Numbered from the stretch's first letter, positions 36,579 to 47,672 are shown. The stretch is 64,000 nt of DNA from Cognaticolwellia sediminilitoris (GCA_002104535.1 NBOG01000007.1:1-64000), one strand, 5' to 3'. A program made the numbers and translations. Notes: generated from the sequence alone by a model not told the origin.

Positions 36579-36677
36579 ATTACTCTTCAAAGCTATAATT
36601 TAATGACGGCATTATAAACGGCAATGTTTAAAATGAATAGAAAACAAAATCTATTTAATGATTTCAGTCTCCGCTGA

Positions 36678-36825
36678 TGCCAAACCAGTAAAAGAGCTCC
36701 AAGCCCTCAATTTGAAACAAATAACTACCTAATTGATAGTTCACTGAGTTAAATATAAGACAGTTATTGTGGCTGGCTTGATAAGTGGCTGCCAAACCAG
36801 TAAACAAACTCCAAGCAATTAATTT
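36678..36825. repeat. Pair of 36-bp direct repeats
   Basis: 36678-36713 and 36790-36825 share TGCCAAACCAGTAAA, then CTCCAAGC and AATTT after it, with a 112-base period. Not part of any gene; purpose unknown. Confidence 0.6.
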
Positions 36826-36856
36826 AGAGTGAGTGTCCGTCTAATTTGAAATCAAA

Positions 36857-36869
36857 TGTACCTGACCCC
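36857..36869. repeat. TGTACCTGACCCC motif, copy 2
   Basis: Same motif as at 36231, here framed by the inverted repeat AAATCAAA (36849-36856) / TTTGATTT (36870-36877). Confidence 0.45.
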
Positions 36870-36968
36870 TTTGATTTAAAGTTAAACCTCTGAGGATAAT
36901 TACTAACGAAGAAACAAACACTAAGTCTGCATCATTAAACGCCGGAATGATGGCTAATATTCACGTAT

Positions 36969-37116
36969 CACTGGCATGGATGCCAGTGAAAGCGCTGTTG
37001 GCACACGGACGTGCCATCAGCGCTGGTACGTTGAAGAATATTGGGCATCATGGAGGAGAAACGTTTAATGCAGCAGCGCCGAGGGAGTCCAGAGGGAGGT
37101 CGGCGCTAGCCTCCCT
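36969..37116. repeat. Cluster of three strong palindromes (REP/MITE-like)
   Basis: CACTGGCA/TGCCAGTG (36969-36988); a 14-bp stem with one mismatch, AGCGCTGTTGGCAC/GTGCCATCAGCGCT (36991-37024); and AGGGAGG/CCTCCCT (37093-37116). The stretch is far richer in G+C than its surroundings. It contains an open frame (36947-37234) that I regard as accidental. Confidence 0.55.
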
Positions 37117-37193
37117 TTGGGTGTCGTCGCCACCGCGACAAAAATACTATAAAGTAACAGGTACAGATAGTTTTAAAATACAGTTGGCAATTA

Positions 37194-38129
37194 ATGGAAA
37201 TAAAATTTTGCATTTACGAAAATGGAAAACCTAGTTTTAAGAATATAGACTTAGATGATGAATATGGAAAAAAACTTAAATATTCGCAAGAAATACTATC
37301 AAAGATCTTAAAATGGGAAGAGCTTTACGACCAGATTTTAGAGTCCAATTTAGCCTTTAAAACAGAGCTTTACTCAACAGCACTTTCGCGCATCGGTAAT
37401 GCTAGAGTAGATTACATTGCGAGCCACGAAACTAGAAGCAAGTTAAATAGATTAGTTTTCAATACATTAAACTTGTCAAAATTATACTTAGATAAACATT
37501 ATTATGAGCATAAGAAAGATAAAGAAAAAACCAAGTGTTTTGCAAGGGAGGTTACATGTAGTAATGAAGTTGAGAATGAAATAAAAATTAATAGAGAATC
37601 AATCTTCAAAAACAGTGATGGCTATAGGTTAGGATGTGAATTACGACGAATTGCTCAGCATAGTACACTTCCAGTTAAAAATATGAATTCTGGTTTCACT
37701 AATAATACTCAAGATAAACGGCCTGAGATTAATTCTCACTTTAATTTGCCTATTTACAAACAACAATTATTGGACTGTGGAGCCAACAAAACATTATTAA
37801 AAAAATTCAACGAAAGTATCGATCTACATGAAGTTATGGATGAATATATATTCAGGATTTCAGAGATGCATGAGTTGAATAGAAAGTTAACCAAAGAAAC
37901 AGTAGAAGATGCAAAGAGCGTTTTTAATAAATTATATAAAGATACAGAGCTTAAGTATGGCAAAGTGGAATTTGGTATCGATGTTTACCATAACGAAGAA
38001 AGGCTTTTTAGCCTAGAGTTAGATTGGTTTAATGTTGTTGATTATTTACAAGGTAAACACGCCTACCCTATTAACCATCGAATTACCCATCATAATACAT
38101 ATTTTACCGAGCAACAAAAAACCCGCTAG
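37194..38129 (+). CDS. Unknown 311-residue protein
   Basis: Not recognised. A highly charged, Lys/Glu/Asn-rich, mostly helical soluble protein without signal peptide or membrane segment. Features seen: LSRIGNARVDYIASHETRSKLN near residue 63, a CFAREVTCSNEVENE patch and HEVMDEYIFRISEMHELNRK near 205. Very AT-rich, no clear ribosome site before ATG 37194, and it sits right after a palindrome cluster, all consistent with acquired DNA. The stop codon TAG lies in the loop of the terminator shared with sucD. It resembles generic orphan genes of islands; no function is proposed. Confidence 0.6.
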   Translation: MEIKFCIYENGKPSFKNIDLDDEYGKKLKYSQEILSKILKWEELYDQILESNLAFKTELYSTALSRIGNARVDYIASHETRSKLNRLVFNTLNLSKLYLDKHYYEHKKDKEKTKCFAREVTCSNEVENEIKINRESIFKNSDGYRLGCELRRIAQHSTLPVKNMNSGFTNNTQDKRPEINSHFNLPIYKQQLLDCGANKTLLKKFNESIDLHEVMDEYIFRISEMHELNRKLTKETVEDAKSVFNKLYKDTELKYGKVEFGIDVYHNEERLFSLELDWFNVVDYLQGKHAYPINHRITHHNTYFTEQQKTR

Positions 38130-38141
38130 AAGCGGGTTTTT
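38116..38141. terminator. Bidirectional terminator between the unknown gene and sucD
   Basis: AAAAACCCGCT / AGCGGGTTTTT, 11-bp perfect stem with a three-base loop; A and T runs on both sides suit both strands. The upstream gene's stop codon (38127-38129) is within the hairpin. Confidence 0.88.
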
Positions 38142-38171
38142 ATTAAGAATTACAAGCTGTAAGCGAATCGC

Positions 38172-39044
38172 CTACCAACCTGTTTTCTCTTTAAGTGCTA
38201 CACCGATATCCGCTAAAGAACGAACTGTTTTAACACCAGCCGCTTCTAATGCTGCGAATTTCTCATCAGCTGTACCTTTACCACCAGCGATAATCGCGCC
38301 AGCGTGACCCATACGCTTACCTTCTGGTGCAGTAACACCAGCAATGTAAGATACAACAGGTTTAGTAACGTGTGCTTTGATGTATTCTGCAGCTTCTTCT
38401 TCAGCTGTACCACCAATTTCACCAATCATTACGATTGCTTCAGTTTGTGGATCGTTTTGGAACATTTCCAATACGTCGATGAAGTTAGTACCAGGAATCG
38501 GATCACCACCAATACCTACACAAGTAGATTGGCCAAAACCAGCATCAGTAGTTTGTTTAACGGCTTCGTACGTAAGTGTACCAGAACGTGAAACAATACC
38601 TACTTTACCAGGCTTGTGAATGTGACCAGGCATGATACCAATCTTAGTTTCGCCAGGAGTGATAACACCTGGACAGTTAGGACCGATCATACGAACGCCA
38701 GATTGATCAAGCTTAGCTTTAACGTCAACCATATCTAAAGTTGGAATACCTTCAGTGATAGTAACGATAAGCTCGATGCCTGCATCAATAGCTTCTAAAA
38801 TTGCATCTTTACAGAACGGTGCAGGAACATAGATTACTGTAGCTGTTGCGCCAGTTGCTTCTACTGCATCACGTACTGTGTTAAATACTGGAAGGCCTAA
38901 ATGCGTTTGACCGCCTTTACCTGGGCTTACGCCACCAACCATTTGTGTACCGTATTCAAGCGCTTGTTCTGAATGGAATGTACCTTGACCACCAGTGAAA
39001 CCTTGACAGATTACTTTAGTATCTTTGTTAATTAAGACAGACAT
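38172..39044 (-). CDS. sucD: Succinyl-CoA ligase, alpha subunit
   Basis: 290 residues, standard length. CoA-binding N-terminal domain ([18 protein letters not shown]), the ligase domain with [15 protein letters not shown], and the phosphohistidine segment [13 protein letters not shown] are intact. With SucC it converts succinyl-CoA to succinate while making ATP or GTP in the TCA cycle. Its ATG overlaps the sucC stop by one base, so the two are translated in coupling; last gene of the sucCD unit. Confidence 0.98.
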   Translation of the reverse strand: MSVLINKDTKVICQGFTGGQGTFHSEQALEYGTQMVGGVSPGKGGQTHLGLPVFNTVRDAVEATGATATVIYVPAPFCKDAILEAIDAGIELIVTITEGIPTLDMVDVKAKLDQSGVRMIGPNCPGVITPGETKIGIMPGHIHKPGKVGIVSRSGTLTYEAVKQTTDAGFGQSTCVGIGGDPIPGTNFIDVLEMFQNDPQTEAIVMIGEIGGTAEEEAAEYIKAHVTKPVVSYIAGVTAPEGKRMGHAGAIIAGGKGTADEKFAALEAAGVKTVRSLADIGVALKEKTGW

Positions 39045-40210
39045 TATTTGCCCTCCGCAGCTGCAACAACTTTAGTCGCTGCATCAGATAATGACTCAGC
39101 AGCAATGATATCTAAGCCAGAAGTTTTTAGCACTTCACGGCCAGCTTCTGCGTTAGTACCTTCTAAACGTACTACTACAGGTACTTGAACGCCTACTTCT
39201 TTAACAGCAGCGATAATACCTTCAGCAATCATGTCACAACGCACGATGCCACCAAAGATGTTAACTAAAACAGCTTTAACGTTATCGTCAGAAAGAATGA
39301 TTTTGAATGCTTCAGAAACACGTTCTTTAGTCGCCCCGCCGCCAACATCAAGGAAGTTAGCTGGCTTGCCGCCGTGTAAATTAACGATATCCATTGTACC
39401 CATTGCAAGGCCGGCACCGTTAACCATACAACCAACGTTACCATCTAAGGCTACGTAGTTTAATTCGAAACGTGCTGCATGTGCTTCACGCTCATCTTCT
39501 TGAGATGGATCGTGGAAAGCGCGCATTTTAGGTTGACGGTATAAAGCATTACCATCGATACCAATTTTGCCATCTAAACAGTGAAGATTACCTTCGTCAG
39601 TGATAACTAACGGGTTGATTTCTAATAAAGCGAAATCGAAATCTTCAAACATTTTAGCAAGACCTAAAAAGATCTTAACAAATTGCTTCATTTGCGTTGG
39701 GTTTAAACCCAATTTAAAACCTAATTCACGAGCTTGGTAAGGTTGAGCGCCAACAAGTGGATCGATTTCAGCTTGATGAATTAACTCTGGAGTTTCTTCA
39801 GCAATCTTCTCAATATCAACACCACCTTCAGTAGAAGCCATGAATACTACTTTACGACTTGCACGGTCAACAACTGCGCCAAGGTATAATTCGTTAGCAA
39901 TATCTGTACAGCTTTCTACTAAGATTTTAGCTACTGGCTGACCATTTTCGTCAGTTTGGTAAGTAACTAAGTTTTTACCTAACCAGTTTTGTGCGAAATC
40001 TTTGATTTCTTGTTTAGTTTTAACTAGCTTAACACCGCCAGCTTTACCGCGACCGCCCGCGTGTACTTGAGTTTTAACAACCCACATATTGCCGCCGATT
40101 TTGTCAGCCGCTTCTGCTGCTTCTTGAGGTGTATCGCAAGCGAAACCTTCAGAAACAGGTAAACCATATTCAGCGAATAATTGTTTCGCTTGATATTCAT
40201 GCAAATTCAT
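39044..40210 (-). CDS. sucC: Succinyl-CoA ligase, beta subunit
   Basis: 388 residues, standard. ATP-grasp domain ([18 protein letters not shown]) and the C-terminal domain with [32 protein letters not shown] and [10 protein letters not shown]. Partner of SucD. A TATAAT box on the minus strand near 40293 and the hairpin before it suggest that sucCD has its own promoter besides read-through from sucAB. Confidence 0.98.
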   Translation of the reverse strand: MNLHEYQAKQLFAEYGLPVSEGFACDTPQEAAEAADKIGGNMWVVKTQVHAGGRGKAGGVKLVKTKQEIKDFAQNWLGKNLVTYQTDENGQPVAKILVESCTDIANELYLGAVVDRASRKVVFMASTEGGVDIEKIAEETPELIHQAEIDPLVGAQPYQARELGFKLGLNPTQMKQFVKIFLGLAKMFEDFDFALLEINPLVITDEGNLHCLDGKIGIDGNALYRQPKMRAFHDPSQEDEREAHAARFELNYVALDGNVGCMVNGAGLAMGTMDIVNLHGGKPANFLDVGGGATKERVSEAFKIILSDDNVKAVLVNIFGGIVRCDMIAEGIIAAVKEVGVQVPVVVRLEGTNAEAGREVLKTSGLDIIAAESLSDAATKVVAAAEGK

Positions 40211-40287
40211 GGTGTTTTATCCATTTATCTGTAGATGAAAATGGTAATAATTTTTTTAAAAACTACTACCATCGAAAAAAGTCGATC

Positions 40288-40293
40288 GATTAT
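40288..40293 (-). promoter_or_regulatory. Predicted sucCD promoter -10
   Basis: Minus-strand CTATAATCG gives a consensus TATAAT about 78 bases before the sucC ATG; the -35 overlaps the downstream edge of the sucB hairpin and is weak. Confidence 0.4.
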
Positions 40294-40302
40294 AGTACAA
40301 AA

Positions 40303-40328
40303 GCTCTAAAGAACATAGTCTTTAGAGC
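40303..40328 (-). terminator. Hairpin between sucB and sucC
   Basis: GCTCTAAAG / CTTTAGAGC, nine-bp stem with an eight-base loop, followed on the minus strand by TTTTG. May partially end sucAB transcripts before sucCD. Confidence 0.6.
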
Positions 40329-40375
40329 CTAATACTATAGTCTAATCTAACTAAAGATTTTAACGTCGTAACTTA

Positions 40376-41887
40376 CTAAATATTAAGTAACAAGCGCGTA
40401 GGGTCTTCTAACAACTCTTTAATCGTTACTAAGAAACCTACAGACTCTTTACCATCAATTAAACGATGGTCATAAGAAAGTGCTAAGTACATCATTGGAA
40501 GAATTTCTACTTTACCGTCAACTGCCATTGGGCGGTCTTGGATCTTATGCATGCCCAAGATTGCTGCTTGTGGCAAGTTAAGGATAGGGGTAGAAATAAG
40601 TGAACCAAAAACGCCACCGTTAGTGATAGTAAAATTACCACCTTGCATTTCGTCCATGGTTAATTTGCCATCACGACCTTTTATCGCTAATGAACGAATT
40701 CCGTTTTCGATACCCGCCATGCTAAGTTGGTCCGCATCACGTAAAACTGGTGTAACTAAACCACGTGGTGTTGAAACAGCAATCGAAATATCAAAAAAGT
40801 TATGATAAACAATATCATCACCATCAATTGATGCATTAACAGCTGGGTAGCGTTTAAGCGCTTCAGTAACGGCTTTAACGTAAAAAGACATAAAACCTAA
40901 ACGGGTATCATGGGTCTTCTCAAAAACGTCTTTATATTGTGCACGAAGATCCATAATTGGCTTCATGTTAACTTCGTTAAAGGTCGTTAACATAGCCGTT
41001 GAATTTTTCGCTTCTAATAAACGCGTCGCAATTGTTTTACGTAAACGTGTCATAGGTACACGTTTTTGAGTACGTTCGCCTAAAGATGCAGTATCTGTAG
41101 CAACCGGAGCTGCTGCTTTTGCTGGAGCTGCTTTAGGTTTATTTGCTGCCGCTTCTACATCTTCTTTAGAAATACGACCACCCTTACCAGTGCCGACTAC
41201 ATCACTCGCTTTAAGACCTTTTTCAGTCATCAAACGACGTACAGACGGACTTGCTAATTCATCAGAGCTGATAGCTTCTTCAGCTGAAGCTGCAGGAGTT
41301 GCTGCAGCCACTGATGCGCCAGCATTAAGCTCACCAATTTTTTGGTCGCCTAATACAGTATCGCCTTCAACGTGAATAATTTTACCAACTACGCCACTCG
41401 CTTGGGCCACAACTTCTAAAACCACTTTATCAGTTTCAATATCAACTAAGTTTTGGTCAACAGTTACTGTGTCGCCTTCTGCTACATGCCATGCTGCAAC
41501 GGTAGCATCTGCAACTGATTCAGGTAGTACAGGTACTACAATATCAATTACTTTTACATCACCTGACGCGGCTGGTGCACTTGCTTCTGCGGCTTTAGTT
41601 TCCGCTGGAGCCGCCGCTTTAGTTTCTGCTGGTGCAGCTGCTTCAGCTTCGCCTTCAGAAAGAATAGCAATAACTTGCTCACCTAAAACTGTAGCACCTT
41701 CAGCTTGAGATATATCAGTAATTACGCCATCTGAAGTAGCAGGTACTTCAAGCACGACTTTATCTGTTTCGATATCAACAAGAACTTGATCACGAGACAC
41801 TTTGTCGCCTACTTGTACATGCCAAGTCGCTATAGTTGCATCTGCAACTGATTCAGGTAAAACGGGAACCTTAATTTCGGTTGTCAT
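40376..41887 (-). CDS. sucB: 2-oxoglutarate dehydrogenase E2, dihydrolipoyl succinyltransferase
   Basis: 503 residues, longer than E. coli SucB (about 405) because it has two lipoyl domains instead of one: the lipoyl-lysine segment ETDKVVLEV occurs twice (near residues 40 and 145), separated by Ala/Glu/Pro linkers. A subunit-binding domain ([18 protein letters not shown]) and the catalytic domain with the [11 protein letters not shown] active site follow. Transfers succinyl to CoA in the TCA cycle. Starts 51 bases after sucA; AAGGA upstream. Confidence 0.97.
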   Translation of the reverse strand: MTTEIKVPVLPESVADATIATWHVQVGDKVSRDQVLVDIETDKVVLEVPATSDGVITDISQAEGATVLGEQVIAILSEGEAEAAAPAETKAAAPAETKAAEASAPAASGDVKVIDIVVPVLPESVADATVAAWHVAEGDTVTVDQNLVDIETDKVVLEVVAQASGVVGKIIHVEGDTVLGDQKIGELNAGASVAAATPAASAEEAISSDELASPSVRRLMTEKGLKASDVVGTGKGGRISKEDVEAAANKPKAAPAKAAAPVATDTASLGERTQKRVPMTRLRKTIATRLLEAKNSTAMLTTFNEVNMKPIMDLRAQYKDVFEKTHDTRLGFMSFYVKAVTEALKRYPAVNASIDGDDIVYHNFFDISIAVSTPRGLVTPVLRDADQLSMAGIENGIRSLAIKGRDGKLTMDEMQGGNFTITNGGVFGSLISTPILNLPQAAILGMHKIQDRPMAVDGKVEILPMMYLALSYDHRLIDGKESVGFLVTIKELLEDPTRLLLNI

Positions 41888-41938
41888 TTATAATATTCCT
41901 TACACACTCTTAATTAATCTCTTTATAAAAAAGAGGGT

Positions 41939-44743
41939 CTATTCTACATTAAGCGCGTCGTGAACTAGCGCCTGTTGCTCTCTAACATGTACTGACATAT
42001 AACCTACTGCTGGTGCTGCAGATGCTGCACGGCCGGCATATGTCAAATAAGTATTTTCAGGTATAGCCGCTCTAAAATGATGCTGTGAACAATACCAAGC
42101 ACCCTGATTTTGCGGTTCTTCCTGACACCAGACGAATTGCTTAACATGTTGATATTTAGCTAATTCTTTTTGTAGCTCTTCTTCTGGGAATGGATAAAGC
42201 TGTTCGATACGAATGATAACAACATTAGTTTGCTCATTCTTACGACGTTGGTCGAGTAATTCGTAATAAACTTTACCACTACAAAATACAACGCGTTCAA
42301 CACCTTTTGGATCGATTTCATCAACTTCGCCAATCACATTATGAAATACACCTGTTGAAAGCTCTTCTAAAGAAGAGACAGCAAGTGGATGACGTAATAA
42401 TGATTTAGGTGACATAACCACCAATGGACGACGCATAGGGCGAACAACTTGGCGGCGAAGCATATTAAATACTTGCGCTGGTGTTGAAGGTACACACACT
42501 TGCATGTTGTGATCTGCACACAGTTGCAAAAATCGCTCTAAACGAGCTGACGAATGCTCAGGACCTTGACCTTCATAGCCATGAGGTAAAAGCATCGTTA
42601 AGCCACATAAGCGACCCCACTTCTGCTCACCAGAACTAATAAATTGGTCAAATACCACTTGAGCACAGTTAGCAAAATCGCCAAACTGAGCTTCCCAAAT
42701 AGTTAAACCACTTGGTTCTGCTGTAGTATAACCGTATTCAAAAGCCAAAACAGACACTTCAGATAATACTGAATCATGTACGTCAAATGGACCTTGGCCT
42801 TCGCGAATATTTTGCAATGGTAAATAGCGTTCACCATCAGATTGTCCATGCAATACTGCATGACGGTGAAAGAAAGTGCCTCGACCAGAATCCTGACCGG
42901 TGATACGTACACGCCTCCCTATATCTACAATTGAAGCATACGCTAAGTTTTCAGCCATGCCCCAATCAAGTAGTTTTTCACCGCTAGCCATTTTCACACG
43001 GTCGTCATAAATTTTCTTAACGCGGTTGTGAACATGGTGGTCTTCAGGAATGCTAGAGATTTTACCAGCAAGCTCTTTTAGCTTCTCAAGTGAAATTTCT
43101 TTGTCGTAATCATCATCCCAGTCATGACCAATATATGGAGACCAATCTACTGAATGCTCAGTCATCGGGCGCCATTGTTCAACAGTACACTGGCCCTCAT
43201 CAAGCAGCTTACGATAATAAGCCGTCAACTCATCAGTTTTAGCTTTATTGAGTGAACCTTCTGCATTTAATTTATCAGCGTAAAGTTGACGAGGAGTAGG
43301 ATGTTCCTTAACTTTTTTGTACATAAGTGGCTGAGTTGCACTAGGCTCATCGGCTTCGTTATGACCATGACGTCGGTAACAGACTAAATCGATAACAACA
43401 TCACGTTTAAATTCATTGCGGTAATCTAAAGCAATTTGAGTAGCTAAGATAACAGCTTCTGGATCATCACCATTAACATGAAGAATTGGTGCTGAAACCA
43501 TTTTGGCAACTTCAGTACAATATTCGCCACTGCGAGTATCTTCTGGACTTGAGGTTGTAAAACCAACTTGGTTATTAACCACAATTCGAATAGTACCACC
43601 GACTTTAAATGCACGCGCTTGCGACATGTTAAAAGTTTCTTGTACCACGCCTTGGCCAGCAATTGCTGAGTCACCATGGATAGTAATAGGTAATACTAAA
43701 TCACCTTCATTGCATTTGCGGCGGTCTAAACGAGCACGAACGCTACCGATAACCACTGGGTTAACAATTTCAAGATGCGAAGGGTTAAATGCTAACGCTA
43801 AGTGAACATTGCCACCTGGAGTAACAAAGTCTGACGAATAGCCTTGATGATATTTAACATCACCAGAAGACAATATTTCATCATGTTTGCCACCGAATTC
43901 ATCAAATAGTTTGGATGGATTTTTACCCATAACATTGACAAGAACATTTAAGCGACCACGATGCGCCATACCCATAACAACTTCTTTAGCGCCTTGGGTA
44001 CCTGCACGTGTAATTAACTCTTTCAACATAGGTACTAATGCATCGCCACCTTCAAGTGAAAAGCGTTTTGCACCAGGAAATTTAGCACCTAAGTATTTTT
44101 CAAGACCATCAGCCGCAACTAAGCCCTTAAAAATCTCTTCTTTTTCTTCAACAGTGAGAACAGCTTTTGATTGCACAGATTCTAAACGCTGTTGTAACCA
44201 ACGTTTTTCTTCCGTTGAAGTGATGTGCATATATTCAGCACCAATAGAACCACAATAGGTAGTTTTCAGGGCTTTATATAATTCACCAAGTTTCATAGTT
44301 TCTTGGCCAATAGCCAATGAACCTATTTTAAATTCACGGTCAAAATCATTTTCCGATAATTCATGATGAGATAATTGAAGATCACGTACTTTATCACGTT
44401 TCCATAACCCTAACGGGTCAAGGTTAGCATTTTGATGTCCGCGAAAACGAAAAGCATTTATTAGCTGTAAAACTTTGACTTGCTTAGCGTCGCTGCCTCC
44501 AGAAACAAGCACAGTTTTTTGTGTTTGTTGAGCCAACTCTTTAAATTCGTGACGGATTTCAGAATGCCGATATTCAACTTCAGCACCTTCAACTTTAGGA
44601 AGTTTCTGGAAAATTTCTCGCCACTCTGCAGTAACAGATTGGGAGTTATCCAAATAAGATTCGTATAATTCTTCTATATAAGCGGCGTTTGCACCACTTA
44701 AATGGGAAGACTCTATCCAAGCCTTCATAGCACCTTCGGGCAT
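41939..44743 (-). CDS. sucA: 2-oxoglutarate dehydrogenase E1
   Basis: 934 residues, standard. Thiamine-diphosphate enzyme with GMAHRGRLNVLVNVMGK, HGDSAIAGQGVVQE, CYRRHGHNEADEPS and HGYEGQGPEHSSARLERFLQ. Decarboxylates 2-oxoglutarate and passes succinyl to SucB. The ATG at 44743 has AAGGA seven bases upstream. A hairpin separates it from sdhB, so sucAB probably start from their own promoter in the short gap or by read-through from sdh. Confidence 0.98.
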   Translation of the reverse strand: MPEGAMKAWIESSHLSGANAAYIEELYESYLDNSQSVTAEWREIFQKLPKVEGAEVEYRHSEIRHEFKELAQQTQKTVLVSGGSDAKQVKVLQLINAFRFRGHQNANLDPLGLWKRDKVRDLQLSHHELSENDFDREFKIGSLAIGQETMKLGELYKALKTTYCGSIGAEYMHITSTEEKRWLQQRLESVQSKAVLTVEEKEEIFKGLVAADGLEKYLGAKFPGAKRFSLEGGDALVPMLKELITRAGTQGAKEVVMGMAHRGRLNVLVNVMGKNPSKLFDEFGGKHDEILSSGDVKYHQGYSSDFVTPGGNVHLALAFNPSHLEIVNPVVIGSVRARLDRRKCNEGDLVLPITIHGDSAIAGQGVVQETFNMSQARAFKVGGTIRIVVNNQVGFTTSSPEDTRSGEYCTEVAKMVSAPILHVNGDDPEAVILATQIALDYRNEFKRDVVIDLVCYRRHGHNEADEPSATQPLMYKKVKEHPTPRQLYADKLNAEGSLNKAKTDELTAYYRKLLDEGQCTVEQWRPMTEHSVDWSPYIGHDWDDDYDKEISLEKLKELAGKISSIPEDHHVHNRVKKIYDDRVKMASGEKLLDWGMAENLAYASIVDIGRRVRITGQDSGRGTFFHRHAVLHGQSDGERYLPLQNIREGQGPFDVHDSVLSEVSVLAFEYGYTTAEPSGLTIWEAQFGDFANCAQVVFDQFISSGEQKWGRLCGLTMLLPHGYEGQGPEHSSARLERFLQLCADHNMQVCVPSTPAQVFNMLRRQVVRPMRRPLVVMSPKSLLRHPLAVSSLEELSTGVFHNVIGEVDEIDPKGVERVVFCSGKVYYELLDQRRKNEQTNVVIIRIEQLYPFPEEELQKELAKYQHVKQFVWCQEEPQNQGAWYCSQHHFRAAIPENTYLTYAGRAASAAPAVGYMSVHVREQQALVHDALNVE

Positions 44744-44798
44744 TGCCTGTTCCTTTATGGGATAAAAGCAATCAAAACAAAATGTTTAAAATAAAGAC

Positions 44799-44829
44799 TT
44801 CAGAGCACTTGTAATTGAAGTGCTCTGAA
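44799..44829 (-). terminator. Terminator between sdhB and sucA
   Basis: Twelve-bp perfect stem TTCAGAGCACTT / AAGTGCTCTGAA with a seven-base loop, followed on the minus strand by GTCTTTATTTT. Located eight bases beyond sdhB. Confidence 0.75.
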
Positions 44830-44836
44830 AATTATA

Positions 44837-45547
44837 TTAAACCGCTCTTGTTAGCAACATTGACTTAATATGGCCAATGGCTTTGGTTGGGTTTAATCCT
44901 TTCGGACAAACATCAACACAGTTCATGATACCGTGACAACGGAATACGCTGTAAGCATCTTGTAAATCATCTAAACGCTCTTCTGTCGCAGTGTCACGGC
45001 TATCGATAAGGAAACGATAAGCATGTAACAAACCAGCAGGACCGATAAATTTATCAGGGTTCCACCAGAAAGAAGGACAAGAAGTTGAACAACATGCACA
45101 TAAGATACATTCGTATAAGCCATCTAATTTTTCACGTTCTTCAATAGATTGCAAATGCTCACGTGCTGGTTGTTCTTTACCATCATTTATTAAGTAAGGT
45201 CTGATTTTTTCATATTGATTATAAAATTGTGTCATATCAATAATTAAATCACGTACTACCGGCAAACCAGGTAAAGGACGTAAAACAATCTTATTTGCTG
45301 GAATTGCAGATAATGGAGTAATACACGCTAAACCATTTTTACCATTCATATTCAAACCGTCAGAGCCACAAACACCTTCACGACATGAGCGACGGAAAGA
45401 TAAGCTTGAGTCTTGCTCTTTAAGCAAAATTAGCGCATCTAGAACCATCATATCTGAGCCTTCAGGAACTTCCAGCTCGTAGTCTTTCATATAAGGTTTG
45501 TTATCAACATCAGGGTTGTAACGGTAAATTGAAAAAACTTGTTTCAT
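44837..45547 (-). CDS. sdhB: Succinate dehydrogenase iron-sulfur subunit
   Basis: 236 residues. 2Fe-2S site SCREGVCGSDG, 4Fe-4S and 3Fe-4S sites in CILCACCSTSCP and CHGIMNCVDVCPKGLNP. Passes electrons from SdhA flavin to quinone in complex II. Start: the ATG at 45547 has TAGGAG upstream and gives MKQVFSIYRYNPD, the family's usual N terminus; the longer frame from 45592 overlaps sdhA. Confidence 0.97.
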   Translation of the reverse strand: MKQVFSIYRYNPDVDNKPYMKDYELEVPEGSDMMVLDALILLKEQDSSLSFRRSCREGVCGSDGLNMNGKNGLACITPLSAIPANKIVLRPLPGLPVVRDLIIDMTQFYNQYEKIRPYLINDGKEQPAREHLQSIEEREKLDGLYECILCACCSTSCPSFWWNPDKFIGPAGLLHAYRFLIDSRDTATEERLDDLQDAYSVFRCHGIMNCVDVCPKGLNPTKAIGHIKSMLLTRAV

Positions 45548-45557
45548 CACAACGCTC

Positions 45558-47324
45558 CTAGTAAGTTCTTGCTTTCGGTGGGAAAGCTTCACGGTGAACA
45601 GGCGCCATATTAACAGTACGCTTACTCATTTCTTCGCTATCAGGTGAATAGACAGAATGGCATAACCAGTTTTCATCATCACGTTCTGTAAAATCTTGAC
45701 GGGCATGTGCACCACGAGATTCAGTACGGAAGTTAGCAGCTTTAGCTGAACAGAAAGCAGTTTCCATTAAGTTATCTAATTCTAAACACTCGATACGTTG
45801 TGTATTGAATTCACTAGACTTGTCATCTAAGTGGGCATTTTGAAGTCGTTCACGAATTTCCGTTAACTCTTTCATGCCTTGTGCCATTGCTTCGCCTTCA
45901 CGGAATACCGAGAAGTTAAGTTGCATACACTGTTGTAAATCTTTACGAATTTGTACTGGATCTTCACCTTTAGTAGATGATTCCCAACGATTCGTACGAG
46001 CTAATGCAGCTTCTAAGTCAGACTCAGATGCATCTTTACCCATTTGAGTATCGTTTAAGTAAGTTCCTAAGAAGTTACCTGCTGCGCGACCAAATACCAC
46101 TAAATCAAGTAGTGAGTTACCACCTAAGCGGTTTGCACCATGAACAGATACACAGGCAATTTCACCAACGGCAAATAAACCTTCAACAATTGTTTCAGTA
46201 CCGTCAGGGGCAATATTAAGGGCTTGGCCATTAACATTACAAGGTACACCACCCATTTGGTAGTGACATGTAGGTATAACTGGAATTGGCTCTTCAGCAG
46301 GATCAATGTGTGCGAATGTTTTCGACAAATCACAGACACCTGGTAAACGTTTCTCTAACGTTTCACGACCTAAATGATCCAACTTCAACTTAATGTGTGG
46401 ACCCCAAGGACCGTCACAACCACGACCTTCACGAATCTCAGTCATCATTGAACGAGCAACAACATCACGACCAGCTAAATCTTTAGCGTTTGGCGCGTAA
46501 CGTTCCATAAAGCGTTCACCGTCTTTATTCAGTAAGTAACCACCTTCACCACGACAACCTTCAGTCACTAGAACACCAGCGCCTGCGATACCTGTCGGGT
46601 GGAACTGCCACATTTCCATGTCTTGCATTTGTACGCCAGCGCGAAGCGACATACCAACACCATCACCGGTATTAATGTGAGCATTTGTGGTTGAAGCGAA
46701 AATTCGACCTGCGCCACCTGTAGCTAAAACTGTTGCGCGGGCTTTAAAATAAACCACTTCACCGGTTTCAATACAAATAGCGGTAGTACCAACAACGGCG
46801 CCGTCACTATTTTTAACTAAATCTAGTGCGTACCATTCTGAATAAACGTTAGTTTTATTTTTAACGTTTTGTTGGTACAAACAATGTAGTAAAGCATGAC
46901 CAGTACGGTCAGCTGCAGCTGCAGTTCGAGCCGCTTGCTCACCACCAAAGTTTTTAGATTGACCACCGAAAGGACGTTGGTAAATCTTACCTTCTTCAGT
47001 ACGAGAAAAAGGTAAACCCATTTTCTCTAATTCGATAATAGACTCTGGGCCTGTTTTACACATATATTCGATAGCGTCTTGGTCACCGATATAATCAGAA
47101 CCTTTAACGGTATCGTACATGTGTTGTTCCCAGTGATCTTCATGAGCATTACCCAACGCAACTGTAATGCCGCCTTGCGCTGATACCGTATGAGAACGAG
47201 TTGGGAAAACTTTTGAAATCAAAGCACATGATTTGCCTGATTCAGATATTGCTAGGGCAGCGCGCATACCTGCACCACCAGCGCCAATGACAATGGCGTC
47301 GAATTCACGAATTGGAACGCTCAC
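45558..47324 (-). CDS. sdhA: Succinate dehydrogenase flavoprotein subunit
   Basis: 588 residues. FAD-binding [11 protein letters not shown], the covalent flavin histidine segment [11 protein letters not shown], substrate-site [21 protein letters not shown] and [15 protein letters not shown]. Oxidises succinate to fumarate. Starts with GTG directly adjoining the sdhD stop (TAAGTG), preceded by GGGGTG. Confidence 0.98.
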   Translation of the reverse strand: MSVPIREFDAIVIGAGGAGMRAALAISESGKSCALISKVFPTRSHTVSAQGGITVALGNAHEDHWEQHMYDTVKGSDYIGDQDAIEYMCKTGPESIIELEKMGLPFSRTEEGKIYQRPFGGQSKNFGGEQAARTAAAADRTGHALLHCLYQQNVKNKTNVYSEWYALDLVKNSDGAVVGTTAICIETGEVVYFKARATVLATGGAGRIFASTTNAHINTGDGVGMSLRAGVQMQDMEMWQFHPTGIAGAGVLVTEGCRGEGGYLLNKDGERFMERYAPNAKDLAGRDVVARSMMTEIREGRGCDGPWGPHIKLKLDHLGRETLEKRLPGVCDLSKTFAHIDPAEEPIPVIPTCHYQMGGVPCNVNGQALNIAPDGTETIVEGLFAVGEIACVSVHGANRLGGNSLLDLVVFGRAAGNFLGTYLNDTQMGKDASESDLEAALARTNRWESSTKGEDPVQIRKDLQQCMQLNFSVFREGEAMAQGMKELTEIRERLQNAHLDDKSSEFNTQRIECLELDNLMETAFCSAKAANFRTESRGAHARQDFTERDDENWLCHSVYSPDSEEMSKRTVNMAPVHREAFPPKARTY

Positions 47325-47672
47325 TTACACACCCCACACAGTTAATAGGCCTGCTGCAAAGTAAACGAGCAACAAAACAGAAAAGAAAAATTGTAAACCA
47401 CCACGTAAAAATGCTGGCTTAATGTAATCAGAAAGGACTTGCCAAACACCAATCCACGCATGAATTAATAAGGCAATCAATGCTAAAATTGTAAATATCT
47501 TAGTGCAAATACCGCTAAAGAATGCATGCCATACTTGGTAAGTTACATCCGCAGTTGTAACGAAAAAGCCGACAAGAAACAAAGTATAAAGTGCTAAAAT
47601 TATTGCACTTGCACGAATAAGAATAAAATCATGTACGCCACTACGGCCTACTGTTGCTGCATTATTTACCAT
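47325..47672 (-). CDS. sdhD: Succinate dehydrogenase membrane anchor D
   Basis: 115 residues with three transmembrane helices; GVHDFILIRASAIILALY near the N terminus and HAWIGVWQVLSDY carry the residues expected for heme b and quinone contact. Start ATG 47672 has TAGGAG upstream; the ORF is open further but would overlap sdhC more deeply. Overlaps sdhC by seven bases. Confidence 0.93.
   Translation of the reverse strand: MVNNAATVGRSGVHDFILIRASAIILALYTLFLVGFFVTTADVTYQVWHAFFSGICTKIFTILALIALLIHAWIGVWQVLSDYIKPAFLRGGLQFFFSVLLLVYFAAGLLTVWGV

Noticed and set aside
36947-37234. Plus-strand open frame of 95 codons
   Set aside because: It lies on the hairpin cluster, overlaps the start of the next gene and shows no ribosome site or protein-like composition.
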